Assembly (NCBI GenBank): GCA_964566895.1
Contig: CAZMJP010000003.1
Location: 1-43,206, forward strand
Reading direction: 5' to 3'
DNA: 43,206 bases
From: CAZMJP01 sp964566895
GTDB lineage: Bacteria > Patescibacteriota > Patescibacteriia > UBA2591 > UBA6264
Shown here piece by piece: positions 16,925 to 24,816 of this stretch. The first letter of the stretch is position 1. Every line of letters starts with the position of its first letter. The notes beneath the pieces are model-generated. The model saw only the letters and a list, made by a program, of their open reading frames with translations. It ran no database searches and was not told the origin of the DNA. A program made the position numbers and the translations under genes.

Positions 16925-17335
16925 CTAACTGTTCCCGACTTCCGGGCTCACCTTAACCACTACTCTCCGGGTTCTCGGCCCGTCAAACTCGGCTAAAAAA
17001 ATCTGCTGCCAGGTTCCCCGAACCAATCGGTTGTCTTCGATAATCAAAACCCTTTCTTGGTTAACTAATCCGGAGAGAATATGAGAATCGGCATTATTGT
17101 CAATCCTATTGTGGGAAAAATTAATTCCGGAGACCAATCTCTCTAAAACCTTCAGCCAGTCTTGTCTCAATCCCGACTCATTTTCAGTCAAAATAATTCC
17201 GGCTGTCGAATGAGGAACGAAGACTACCGCCAATCCACCTTTAATCTTTCTTTGTTTGATTACTTGCTCTATCTGGTTAGTAATATCAATCAGTTGATAT
17301 CTATTTTTAGTTATCACCTTAAACTCTTCAATCAT
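16925..17335 (-). CDS. YjbQ/UPF0047 family protein
   Basis: 136 residues, the standard length. The family signature is clear: VFVPHSTAGIILTENESG (about 38-56), NADSHILSGLVNQ (about 81-95) and LVRGTWQQIFLAEFDGPRTR (about 103-123). YjbQ-like proteins have a beta-barrel with a cluster of His/Asp/Glu residues; some members show weak thiamine-phosphate synthase activity and NCBI names the family accordingly, but the physiological role is uncertain. The usual His in the HRDENADAH pattern is present in altered form (HNRIDNNADSH). It is the last gene of the polX-rarA-xseA-xseB cluster, 50 bp past xseB, and I see only a weak terminator-like sequence beyond it. Confidence 0.9.
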   Translation of the reverse strand: MIEEFKVITKNRYQLIDITNQIEQVIKQRKIKGGLAVVFVPHSTAGIILTENESGLRQDWLKVLERLVSGINFSHNRIDNNADSHILSGLVNQERVLIIEDNRLVRGTWQQIFLAEFDGPRTRRVVVKVSPEVGNS

Positions 17336-17385
17336 AATAGCCGCTGACTAAAACAACAATTTAAATTAACCTTTGGCGCCGGAAC

Positions 17386-17628
17386 CTACTCGTCGTCCAA
17401 TCCCGTGTCTTCTCCAATCTCCTTTTTCACTTCCTCAAATTCATTTTCAATCTCTTTCAGTCGCTCTTTGCTTGCTTTGATTAAGGCCATTCCTTCTTTG
17501 ACTTTTTCAAGTCCCGCCTCCACATCAACTTCCTCCTGACTGTCAAACCACTCAATGATTTTTTCAAGCTTTTTTAACGAATCTTTAAATTTATTTTTGT
17601 TTGTCCCGTTGGAAATTTCTTTTACCAT
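17386..17628 (-). CDS. xseB: Exodeoxyribonuclease VII small subunit
   Basis: 80 residues, the expected size. The two-helix core FKDSLKKLEKIIEWFDSQE and VEAGLEKVKEGMALIKASKE matches XseB (family pattern LE-x-IV-x-LE, then L-x-LEESL-x-LYE-x-G-x2-L). The C-terminal part is an acidic extension. XseB subunits wrap around the long coiled coil of XseA to form the exonuclease VII holoenzyme, which degrades single-stranded DNA from both ends. It follows xseA by 33 bp. One difference: the linker between the helices contains acidic VDVEAG where most bacteria have a shorter E-x-G-x2 turn. Confidence 0.88.
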   Translation of the reverse strand: MVKEISNGTNKNKFKDSLKKLEKIIEWFDSQEEVDVEAGLEKVKEGMALIKASKERLKEIENEFEEVKKEIGEDTGLDDE

Positions 17629-17661
17629 ATTATTATAATTTTTATCTATCCGCCGATTAAA

Positions 17662-19167
17662 TTAAATGTTTTTTCCGCTAATGACATTTTTAATTTTAGA
17701 CCTTATTTCTCCGTCCCAAACTTGAGTGTCAATTTCTTCCCCCTGCCTGACTTGTCTCACGTTCTTTATTACCCTTCCCTTAATTGAAGTAATGCTATAA
17801 CCAAGTCTTAACTGACGCATCGGGTTAACGGTCCTTAGTTGTTTCTCAACTTCATCTAAATAATCATTCAACCAATCAACATTTTTTTGAAAATTAGCTA
17901 AAAGCAAATTTGGAAAACGACCCAGGGTTTTTTTAATGTCTTCCAAAATATAACCCAAGGATATTAACTTATTGTTTAACTGATATTTAGCCGCTTCAAA
18001 TCTTTTAAAGATAAAACTGGACTTTAACATCAATCCGCGGATCAACGCTTCTAATTGATATTTGCTCCCGCTCAATATCTGCTGATACTTATTAATGATG
18101 TCTCGCTCAAAAATTTGGACCTTAGCTAACGCCTTTTCCCACGACCTGTTCAAAAACATCGCGGCAGCAGTAGGGGTAGAGACCATCAAATCCGCCGCCA
18201 TTGAAGCAAGGGGAACATCTTTTTCATGACCAATTCCGCAAATAACCGGAACATTAGATTTAGTAATTCTCCTGACTAAGGCTTCATTATTAAACGCTTG
18301 AAGACTCTCTAAGCTTCCGCCACCTCTAATAATAACCAAAACGTCAATATTTTTATTATCAAGATAATTAATGGCTGAAATCAAATCTCGCACCGCAACT
18401 TGTCCCTCCACTCTTGAATTAACAAATTTAATCTGATATCCATATTTACCAAGATTATTTAAGAAATCGTGGATAACCGCGCCCGTCTCAGAAGTTATCA
18501 ATCCAATCTTTTGAGAAAATTCCGGTATCTGCCTTTTTCTCTCCGGCGCGAACAATCCTTCTTTTTCAAATCTCTTCTTTTGTTCGTCATACGCTTTTTT
18601 AAGAGCTCCTTCGCCGACCAGCTCTGCCGTAGATACTCTGAAGCTCAGTCGGCCGGTCGGTTTATAAATCTCAGGAAACCCCTCAACTATAATTTCTATC
18701 CCTTGTTCAAATAAAATTCCGCACAATTCACAGTCGCTTCCCCACATAAAACATTTAAGAACGCTTTCATTGTCTTTATCTTTCAGAGAAAAAAATAAAT
18801 AATTCTCTCTAGTGTCTAAACTACTGACTTCCCCCTGAACGCGCGCCTTTTGCTCTCTCAATTCAACATTGAGCAAGTTAAGATAATTGCTCACAGTATA
18901 CGGCTTTTTATCTCGGCTGTCGTTTTTATCAAGACTGACTTTCTTAAATTTAACGGGATTAACCAACCTCAATATATCATTGCCATACTTCTCAAGCTTC
19001 TTTTCTTTAATGCCTTTAATGGCTAAAAGTTCTTTTTTGTCGATTGGTTTTGCCAAAGCGATATTTTCAACTGTCTTATTGGGAAAAACGCGAAAGGGTT
19101 CAACGCCCTCATTTTGGGCAGTGGTATTTCTCCAGTTTTTTAATTTTTGTAAGAGATCTTTATCCAT
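17662..19167 (-). CDS. xseA: Exodeoxyribonuclease VII large subunit with N-terminal HRDC domain
   Basis: 501 residues, longer than usual at the N-terminus. Residues 1-72 form an HRDC-like domain (LLQKLKNWRNTTAQNEGVEP, VFPNKTVENIALAKP, ELLAIKGIKEKKLEKYG), normally found in RecQ helicases and RNase D. An OB-fold nucleic acid binding domain follows (about 90-190, PYTVSNYLNLLNVELRE). The catalytic domain (about 195-390) contains IGLITSETGAVIHDFLNN, VLVIIRGGGSLESLQAFN, PVICGIGHEKDVPLASMAAD and STPTAAA, the typical XseA motifs. Then come the coiled coil and the C-terminal segment MRQLRLGYSITSIKGRVI. Together with XseB it forms exonuclease VII for single-stranded DNA degradation in repair. The HRDC fusion may tether it to DNA. 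It lies between rarA and xseB. Confidence 0.94.
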   Translation of the reverse strand: MDKDLLQKLKNWRNTTAQNEGVEPFRVFPNKTVENIALAKPIDKKELLAIKGIKEKKLEKYGNDILRLVNPVKFKKVSLDKNDSRDKKPYTVSNYLNLLNVELREQKARVQGEVSSLDTRENYLFFSLKDKDNESVLKCFMWGSDCELCGILFEQGIEIIVEGFPEIYKPTGRLSFRVSTAELVGEGALKKAYDEQKKRFEKEGLFAPERKRQIPEFSQKIGLITSETGAVIHDFLNNLGKYGYQIKFVNSRVEGQVAVRDLISAINYLDNKNIDVLVIIRGGGSLESLQAFNNEALVRRITKSNVPVICGIGHEKDVPLASMAADLMVSTPTAAAMFLNRSWEKALAKVQIFERDIINKYQQILSGSKYQLEALIRGLMLKSSFIFKRFEAAKYQLNNKLISLGYILEDIKKTLGRFPNLLLANFQKNVDWLNDYLDEVEKQLRTVNPMRQLRLGYSITSIKGRVIKNVRQVRQGEEIDTQVWDGEIRSKIKNVISGKNI

Positions 19168-19215
19168 AAATTACCGCCTCAAGCAACAATTTGCCGGACT
19201 GAAGGCGAGAGTGAA

Positions 19216-20469
19216 TTATTCTAAATATCTTCTATTTTTTAATTCCTCGGGCAAATATTCTTGCTTTTCTTTATAATTATAATCTGGACTGTATTTATAT
19301 CCCTTCCCATAGCCGATTTCTTTCATTAATTTTGTCGGCGCGTTACGGATAGGCAAAGGCACCGGCAAATTGCCGTATTTTCTCACATCTTCAGCCGCTT
19401 TTTCGTAAGCCACGTATAAATCGTTTGATTTTTTACATTTAGCCATATAAACCACAACCTGAGCCAAAACTACGTTACACTCGGGCAAACCAATGAAGTG
19501 GCAGGCCTGATAAGCGGCCACTGCCTGCTCTAAAGCGCGAGAATTAGATAAACCAATGTCCTCGGAAGCAAAACGGATTAATCTCCGAGCAATATACAAT
19601 GGGTCTTCCCCCGCTTCAATCATTCTGGCTAACCAATAAAGCGCGGCGTTAAAGTCAGAACCGCGCATTGATTTATGCAGGGCGGAAATAATGTTGTAAT
19701 GCTCTTCTCCATTTTTATCATAAAAAAGATGAGTTTTTTGAAAAATTTGTTTAACTGTGTCTAAAGTAATTTCTAAAACGCCTCTGTCTTTTTTATTTCC
19801 GGTCTTGATGCCCTTATCCGGACTGGAAAAGACAGCATATTCCAAGGCGTTCAAAGCCATTCTAGCGTCGCCGTTGCTCATTTGAGCAATAGTTTCAATA
19901 ACTTTATCTTCAATCTTGATTTTTAATTCACCCAATCCCCTTTTTTTGTCCTTTAAAGCAGATTTAATAATTTGAATTAATTGATTTTTATCTAAAGCTT
20001 TTAGAACGAAAACTCGGCAACGGGAAAGTAATGAACCGACTACTTCAAAACTGGGATTTTCTGTGGTCGCGCCGATCAAAATAATAATCCCCTTCTCCAC
20101 ATAAGGCAATAAAGCGTCTTGTTGGGCTTTATTCCAGCGGTGGATTTCGTCAATAAAAAGAATAGTATTTTTATTCTTTCTTTTATTTTCTTCAGCTCTT
20201 TTAAGAATTTCTCTTAAATCTTTCAAACCACTATCAACGGCGCTAATCCTTTTAAACTCTGATTTAGTCTGTTTGGCAATTATAAAAGCCAGGGTTGTTT
20301 TGCCGCTTCCCGGCGGGCCCCAAAAAATTATTGAAGGAAGCTTATCGGACTCAATTGCCTGTTTTAAAAGGGTCTTTTCGCCGACAATCTCCTTTTGGCC
20401 TAAAAAATTTTTCAAAGACAAAGGCCTTATTCTATCTGCTAAAGGAGTGTTTTGAGACAAGTTAATCAT
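19216..20469 (-). CDS. rarA: Replication-associated recombination protein A (MgsA/RarA AAA+ ATPase)
   Basis: 417 residues, normal length. N-terminal PLADRIRPLSLKNFLGQKEI is the family start. AAA+ core: Walker A WGPPGSGKTTLAF (about 50-62), Walker B NTILFIDEIHRWNKAQQDAL (about 102-120), sensor 1 GATTENPSFEV and the arginine finger region LLSRCRVFVL. The C-terminal MgsA tetramerisation domain has MRGSDFNAALYWLARMIEAG, IARRLIRFASEDIGL and PLPIRNAPTKLMKEIGYGKG. RarA acts at stalled replication forks and gaps. Its start is 6 bp after the stop of polX, so they are translated from one message; xseA follows 48 bp later. All four genes handle DNA repair intermediates. Confidence 0.96.
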   Translation of the reverse strand: MINLSQNTPLADRIRPLSLKNFLGQKEIVGEKTLLKQAIESDKLPSIIFWGPPGSGKTTLAFIIAKQTKSEFKRISAVDSGLKDLREILKRAEENKRKNKNTILFIDEIHRWNKAQQDALLPYVEKGIIILIGATTENPSFEVVGSLLSRCRVFVLKALDKNQLIQIIKSALKDKKRGLGELKIKIEDKVIETIAQMSNGDARMALNALEYAVFSSPDKGIKTGNKKDRGVLEITLDTVKQIFQKTHLFYDKNGEEHYNIISALHKSMRGSDFNAALYWLARMIEAGEDPLYIARRLIRFASEDIGLSNSRALEQAVAAYQACHFIGLPECNVVLAQVVVYMAKCKKSNDLYVAYEKAAEDVRKYGNLPVPLPIRNAPTKLMKEIGYGKGYKYSPDYNYKEKQEYLPEELKNRRYLE

Positions 20470-20475
20470 AATTGG

Positions 20476-22194
20476 TTATTTATTTCTCAAGACTCTTAAA
20501 AGTTTCTCTAACGGCAAGGCGTTAACCACATCCTCTTTTTCTATCCAGCCGCGACGAGCTGTAGCCACACCGAATTGGAGCATTCCAAGTTGGTTGGCCC
20601 TATGGGCATCGGTTGAAATGGCTATCTTTACCCCCCTAATTTTGGCTAATCGGGACTGGTTGGCGTTTAAATCAAGCCTCGTCCAAAAAGAGTTTACTTC
20701 CATAATTGTGCCTGTATTTTTAGCTGTCTTCAAAATTTCTTCCATATCCACTTCATACGGTTCTCTTTTATTAATTAATCTGCCAGTCGGATGCGCCAAA
20801 ATATGCAAATAAGGATTCTTCAAAGCTTTAATAATTTTCTGTGTCATTTCATTTTTCGGCAGATGAAATCCGGAGTGAACGGCGCCTATAACCAAATCCA
20901 ACTTTTTTAAAATCTTGTCGGGCAGATATAATTGACCGTTTTTCTGAATATCAACTTCTGCTCCGGCTAAAATCCTGATTCCCTTCATCTTCTGGTTCAC
21001 TCGCTTAATATCCTTAATGTAATCCAAAATATTTTTTGAGTCTAATCCATTGGTCACTCCGATTGGCGAAGCATGATCGGTAATAGCAATATATTTGTAC
21101 CCCCTTTTCCTTGCCGCCTCGGCTATTTGTAAAATTGAATCAGTTCCGTCTGACCAATCAGTATGAATATGCAAATCGCCTTGAATCTGTTTTAGATTGA
21201 TCAATTTAGGCAACTTATCCTGTTTAGCCGCCTCAATTTCACCTTCGTCTTCCCTGATTTCCGGAGGAATCCAAGACAGTCCAACCGCTTTAAATACTTC
21301 CTCCTCTCTTCTCCCGCCAACTCTGATCAGACCTTTGACTTTATAGATTCCGTATTCATTGATTCTTAAGCCCTTTTCCATACCTAAACGTCGGATGCGG
21401 ATATTATGGGCTTTAGAACCGGTGAAATAATGCAAAGCGGCCCCTAAACTCTCTGGTTTGACCACCCTTAAATCTGCTTCTGGTCCGTCCTTGATAACCA
21501 CATTAGCTTTAGTTGGTCCTTTAGCCAAAACCTTTTGGACCATGGGTAATTGAGTAAAAAAATCAATTGCTTTTTGCGGAGTTTTAGAAGTGACTAAAAT
21601 ATCTAAATCACCAACAATTTCTTTAGCCCGACGGATTGAGCCGCAAACTTCAACCCAATCAACGAATTTTGATTGTTTTAATCTTTTTAAAATATCTTGA
21701 GATAAAAAATAAGCTTCGCCCAAGGTGAAGCGCCGACTAAACCGTTTATAAAGAGCAAGGCCGCGTAAAATGTTCTCTTCGCTCTTTTCTTTCCACCCTT
21801 TTAATTTCAAAAGCTTATGCGATTTAACCAATCTCCCTAATTGAGGAATTGTCTTAACTCCAAATTTCTGATAAAACAATTTTACTTTTTTGGGACCTAA
21901 TCCTTCAATTTTTAAGAATTCTAAAACGCTCAAGGGAATTCTCTTTTTCAATTTTTCGAGTTCTTTACATTTCCCAGTCTCAATTAAATCTTTGATTATA
22001 TCAGCAATCCCCTTGCCCACTCCGGGTATTTGCTCTAAAGCGTTTTGCTGATAAATTTGATTAATATCTTTAGATAAAGTTTCAATTACCTGAGATGACC
22101 GACGATAAGCAATTACTCTAAACTGGTTGGCGCCGGTAATTTCTAAAATATCGGCTATTTGGCTTAAAAAATGGGCAACTTCAATATTATTCAT
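20476..22194 (-). CDS. polX: Family X DNA polymerase / PHP 3'-5' exonuclease (PolX)
   Basis: 572 residues, the full bacterial PolX architecture. N-terminal helix-hairpin-helix region (about 1-150; LEQIPGVGKGIADIIKDLIE and LKIEGLGPKKVKLFYQKFG). Polymerase X core with the nucleotidyltransferase signature EVCGSIRRAKEIVGDLDILV (about 183-203) and the third acidic residue in ADLRVV. C-terminal PHP domain from about 338 (GDLHIHTDWSDGTDSI, AITDHAS, GAEVDI, AHPTGR, ISTDAH) that carries the metal-dependent 3'-5' exonuclease. Role: gap filling in base excision repair. It starts the operon polX-rarA-xseA-xseB-YjbQ. Upstream (22195-22345) I see AT-rich promoter-like sequence such as TATATAGAAT but no convincing hexamer pair. 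Confidence 0.96.
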   Translation of the reverse strand: MNNIEVAHFLSQIADILEITGANQFRVIAYRRSSQVIETLSKDINQIYQQNALEQIPGVGKGIADIIKDLIETGKCKELEKLKKRIPLSVLEFLKIEGLGPKKVKLFYQKFGVKTIPQLGRLVKSHKLLKLKGWKEKSEENILRGLALYKRFSRRFTLGEAYFLSQDILKRLKQSKFVDWVEVCGSIRRAKEIVGDLDILVTSKTPQKAIDFFTQLPMVQKVLAKGPTKANVVIKDGPEADLRVVKPESLGAALHYFTGSKAHNIRIRRLGMEKGLRINEYGIYKVKGLIRVGGRREEEVFKAVGLSWIPPEIREDEGEIEAAKQDKLPKLINLKQIQGDLHIHTDWSDGTDSILQIAEAARKRGYKYIAITDHASPIGVTNGLDSKNILDYIKDIKRVNQKMKGIRILAGAEVDIQKNGQLYLPDKILKKLDLVIGAVHSGFHLPKNEMTQKIIKALKNPYLHILAHPTGRLINKREPYEVDMEEILKTAKNTGTIMEVNSFWTRLDLNANQSRLAKIRGVKIAISTDAHRANQLGMLQFGVATARRGWIEKEDVVNALPLEKLLRVLRNK

Positions 22195-22345
22195 GAAATA
22201 CCGTTATATTTAATTCTATATAAAAAATCTGTCCTTGTAGATTAATCCCGTTTTGGGGAGTAAATTATAAACCTCTCCTCCTCTCAACGGAATTTATTTA
22301 AAAGGAAGTATTAAAAAAACGAAAAATTTTGGTCGTGAAGAGAGT

Positions 22346-22501
22346 TTAGACTTTGCCCATAATCCTGAACATCTTTGTGCCGCAAACCGGGCAAATGCCT
22401 TTGGCGGCTTTGCGCTTTGTCCCACCCTTGCCTTTCATAATGATTTCTTTCTCGTCCTGCATGTCTCTTTTCTCTTTACATTTTACGCAATAAGCTTGCA
22501 T
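22346..22501 (-). CDS. Small zinc-ribbon protein, DUF5679-like
   Basis: A 51-residue protein starting MQAYCVKCKEKRDM and ending CPVCGTKMFRIMGKV. The two pairs CVKC (residues 5-8) and CPVC (37-40) should bind one zinc ion; between them is a basic stretch rich in Lys and Gly. This matches the DUF5679 pattern, common in CPR and in some archaea and Chloroflexi; function is unknown, and a nucleic-acid or ribosome link is only a guess from the charge. A promoter with TTGCTT, 16 bp and TATAAT (22538-22565) precedes it with a leader of about 30 nt. It stands alone, 150 bp upstream of polX. Confidence 0.85.
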   Translation of the reverse strand: MQAYCVKCKEKRDMQDEKEIIMKGKGGTKRKAAKGICPVCGTKMFRIMGKV

Positions 22502-22537
22502 AGTAATAAATTGATTATTTTTTTATTTATAGACGTA

Positions 22538-22565
22538 ATTATAGCAAAAATTGTATTTTAAGCAA
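22538..22565 (-). promoter_or_regulatory. Promoter for the zinc-ribbon gene
   Basis: Minus strand: TTGCTT (22560-22565), 16 bp, TATAAT (22538-22543), upstream of the ATG at 22501. It lies just past the M23 peptidase stop. Confidence 0.6.
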
Positions 22566-22590
22566 GATAGATAGACATTGCTGTGGAAAA

Positions 22591-23865
22591 CTACTCTGCC
22601 TCTTGTTGGCTTAAAAATTCCAATAACGTCTGTTGATGAAATTCGAAATCCTCGCGATATAAATCTTTGATCGGTTCTGAACGTTCGAAATTTTGGGTCA
22701 AAGGATTAATCAGTTGGCTGTATTTCGTCATTGCATAATCTAAATGACAGCCGGTGGAAGTGCCGGTAATGCCGACAAAACCGACAATCTGCCCTTGGGT
22801 CACTCTTACTCCATATTTTATATCCTTACCATAAGCTGATAAATGAGAATAACGAGTGGTATAAACTCCATTATGACGAATTTCTACTGTTTTACCGTAA
22901 ACGTTATTTTTCCAACCGACAAATATAACTGTTCCGTCTCCAGCGGCGGAGACAGGCGTGCCGCACGCCGCAACATAATCAATGGCGCGATGGGTGGTAT
23001 AGATGTTCCAAACGGGATGAAGACGTTTTAAACTATAGCTAGAACTGATATAGCGATAATTAATCGGCGCCTTTAAAAATTGCCTTCTTAAACAATTCCC
23101 CTCTAAATCATAATAGTCCTCTCTCCCCTCGGGATCTTTATAATAAATCGCCCAATGGTTTTTATCTTGATTTTGATAACGAGCCGCTAAAATTCTCCCA
23201 GGGCTGACCTCCTCGCCGTTTAAAGATCTTTTTTCATACAGAAGTTCAAACTCGTCTCCTTCTCTAACTTCAAGCCCAAAATCAATATCCCAAGCAAATA
23301 TATCGGCCATTTCCATAATCGTCTTGTCTTTCAACCCCAGGTTTTGGCCGGTTAAATAAAGCGAATCTTTAACTATACCTGAATCTCGGGTTAACTCTAT
23401 ATCATATTTGTTTTTTATTTTTTGGGCGCTAATCCCATTTTCTGTTTTTTCAATAACTAAATAATTATCTTCATCAATGTTGTAAATCATTTTTTTAAAT
23501 TCATTGGTTTGCAAATCAAAAGAAGACTCAATCCTATTCCCGGCTCTGATTTGAGCTAAATCATAAACCCGTTCTGATGCTTGGATGATTTCCTGAACTT
23601 CCTTGTCGGTTAAACCCAAGCCGACCGCCAGATTGGAAAATACTTCGCCAGAACTTATTAGATGTTCTTTAACCTTAAATTTGCTCTCATCATTTAAAAA
23701 AACGCCATCTCCGGCTCCCGGGTTTCTGCGACCATTGGTTGTAATAATGGTTCCGCTGATAATAATCAGCGCAAAAATAATTATTGAGGCGGCAATAAAA
23801 ATAAACAAAGAACAACGCGGCAAATCGACGTTATCTTTGATTAATGATTGTCTTTGATTTCTCAT
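22591..23865 (-). CDS. M23 family murein endopeptidase, membrane-anchored (MepM-like)
   Basis: 424 residues. A TM anchor (about 20-42) is followed by a periplasmic region related to the OapA/LysM-like part of MepM (SLYLTGQNLGLKDKTIMEMA, FAWDIDFGLEVREGDEFELL) and the M23 domain (about 270-395). Zinc ligands: His and Asp of HRAIDYVAACGTPVSAAGDG, and His in STGCHLDYAMTK. The usual HxH (HLHYE) reads HLD here, a variant I have seen in other M23 proteins, so activity is likely but not certain. It should cleave peptide cross-links in the cell wall. A promoter-like TTGACG, 17 bp and TTAGAA (TTGACG at 23899-23904) lies just upstream; a strong bidirectional hairpin separates it from the next gene. Confidence 0.93.
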   Translation of the reverse strand: MRNQRQSLIKDNVDLPRCSLFIFIAASIIIFALIIISGTIITTNGRRNPGAGDGVFLNDESKFKVKEHLISSGEVFSNLAVGLGLTDKEVQEIIQASERVYDLAQIRAGNRIESSFDLQTNEFKKMIYNIDEDNYLVIEKTENGISAQKIKNKYDIELTRDSGIVKDSLYLTGQNLGLKDKTIMEMADIFAWDIDFGLEVREGDEFELLYEKRSLNGEEVSPGRILAARYQNQDKNHWAIYYKDPEGREDYYDLEGNCLRRQFLKAPINYRYISSSYSLKRLHPVWNIYTTHRAIDYVAACGTPVSAAGDGTVIFVGWKNNVYGKTVEIRHNGVYTTRYSHLSAYGKDIKYGVRVTQGQIVGFVGITGTSTGCHLDYAMTKYSQLINPLTQNFERSEPIKDLYREDFEFHQQTLLEFLSQQEAE

Positions 23866-23917
23866 CTTATTCTAATTCTAACCTTTTAAGATTAATTTCG
23901 TCAAGACAAACCCGATT

Positions 23918-23967
23918 AAAATAAAAGCCCGCTCTTCAGTTTAAACTCGAGAGTGGACTTTTATTTT
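23918..23967. terminator. Bidirectional intrinsic terminator
   Basis: AAAATAAAAG (23918-23927) and CTTTTATTTT (23958-23967) form a perfect 10-bp outer stem with further pairing inside (CC/GG, CTCT/AGAG). T-rich on both strands. It lies 18 bp past the stop of the 26-residue basic protein gene. Confidence 0.8.
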
Positions 23968-23984
23968 GATAGAACCGAGGTTCT

Positions 23985-24065
23985 TTACTTTTTACATCTA
24001 CCTTTGCGTGTTTTCTTTTTGGCAACTCGTCTCCTCGGTTGTTTCTTTTTTTTCTTTGCAGCCAT
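23985..24065 (-). CDS. Tiny Lys/Arg-rich protein (26 residues)
   Basis: ATG at 24065 to TAA at 23985 gives MAAKKKKKQPRRRVAKKKTR followed by KGRCKK: 17 of 26 residues are Lys or Arg and there is one Cys. I recall similar tiny basic proteins as being frequent in CPR genomes; they are usually too short for automatic annotation. Histone-H1-like DNA compaction or a ribosome-associated role are both conceivable; neither is shown. The unit is convincing as a gene because a TTGACA box (24168-24173) with AT-rich -10 candidates lies upstream and a strong terminator follows directly. The remaining gap sequence (24066-24273) is an AT-rich leader and spacer. Confidence 0.7.
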   Translation of the reverse strand: MAAKKKKKQPRRRVAKKKTRKGRCKK

Positions 24066-24273
24066 AGGTGTTAATTTTAAAAAATTCTCTCAGATTAATT
24101 TTTCGACCTTTTCTAACAAATATATTATATATTATATAGTACTTTATAAAAAAATAAAACCCCACCTTGTCAAGTGAGAAGCCCTAAATGATTTTTTTCA
24201 GATTAAAAGAAAGGAAATATAACATCATATCTCCCGATTTCTCCCAAAATTATCTACTCTAAACCTTTTTATC

Positions 24274-24306
24274 AAAAACCGCCGCTTAAAAAATTTTTAA
24301 CGACGG
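24274..24306 (-). terminator. Intrinsic terminator after the MacAB-type gene set
   Basis: Minus strand: CCGTCGTT pairs with AAGCGGCGG (two G-T wobbles) followed by TTTTTGATAAAAAGG. It lies right after the stop of the last gene of the export cluster (24309). Confidence 0.7.
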
Positions 24307-24308
24307 AT

Positions 24309-24731
24309 TCACTCCCGGCTTATTTGAATAACTTCTGCCGTATAGCTGCCGTCGGAGTTTTTTTCTCCGCTAACCGAAATTTGGTCGCCAATCTTAACGT
24401 CAGCCGGCGAACTTTTGACGAATTCCCTGATATCCGTAGCATTGGAAAAAAACACGATTCTTGACCCGCCATCGCCCAGTTTGAGGGTCAAAGAATTTTC
24501 GTCTTTATTTATGATTTCGCCGTTTAAAAACGCTGTCCCGGCCGTTGGCCTGAAATCACCGGCAAATTTTTTTTCACCACTCCGATTAACAAACTGCTGG
24601 CGCTGTTCCGAAGACAACCCTTGAAAATTTTGAAAAGGGTTCTTGCTCTCGCTGTACTTCATCCCGCCGTAAAACGATGCCCCGACCGCCGCTAAAATCA
24701 CAATAATAAAAATCGGTAATAATTTTTTCAT
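24309..24731 (-). CDS. Secreted OB-like protein, DUF5666-like
   Basis: 140 residues. An N-terminal signal anchor (about 3-22, LPIFIIVILAAVGASFYGG) is followed by a low-complexity Gln/Arg region and a small beta-barrel-like domain (about 68-140): GEIINKDENSLTLKLGDG, a middle stretch with KIGDQISVSGEKNSDGSYTA and the end EVIQISRE. The rhythm (xGxIxxIxxxxxTLxLxDG ... VxxGDxVxVxGxxxxDGSxxAxxI) fits DUF5666-type proteins, which are envelope proteins of unknown role. It is the last gene of the MacAB-like cluster, 85 bp past the permease, and ends in a terminator. The neighbouring 189-residue protein has a related domain, which suggests both serve the same exporter or envelope response. Confidence 0.75.
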   Translation of the reverse strand: MKKLLPIFIIVILAAVGASFYGGMKYSESKNPFQNFQGLSSEQRQQFVNRSGEKKFAGDFRPTAGTAFLNGEIINKDENSLTLKLGDGGSRIVFFSNATDIREFVKSSPADVKIGDQISVSGEKNSDGSYTAEVIQISRE

Positions 24732-24777
24732 AACTTTAATAATTGAAAATTTAAAATTGGTTATTAAAAATTATCTA

Positions 24778-24813
24778 TCCACCTTTGGTGGAAAAATTGA
24801 AAATTGAAAATTT
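24778..24813. repeat. Palindrome TCCACC-TTT-GGTGGA followed by AAAATTG heptamers
   Basis: A perfect 6-bp stem with a 3-nt loop (24778-24792) is followed by three tandem heptamers AAAATTG, AAAATTG, AAAATTT (24793-24813). It lies between the permease and the OB-like protein gene. No T-run follows on the minus strand, so it is a weak terminator at best. Confidence 0.65.
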
Positions 24814-24816
24814 TAA

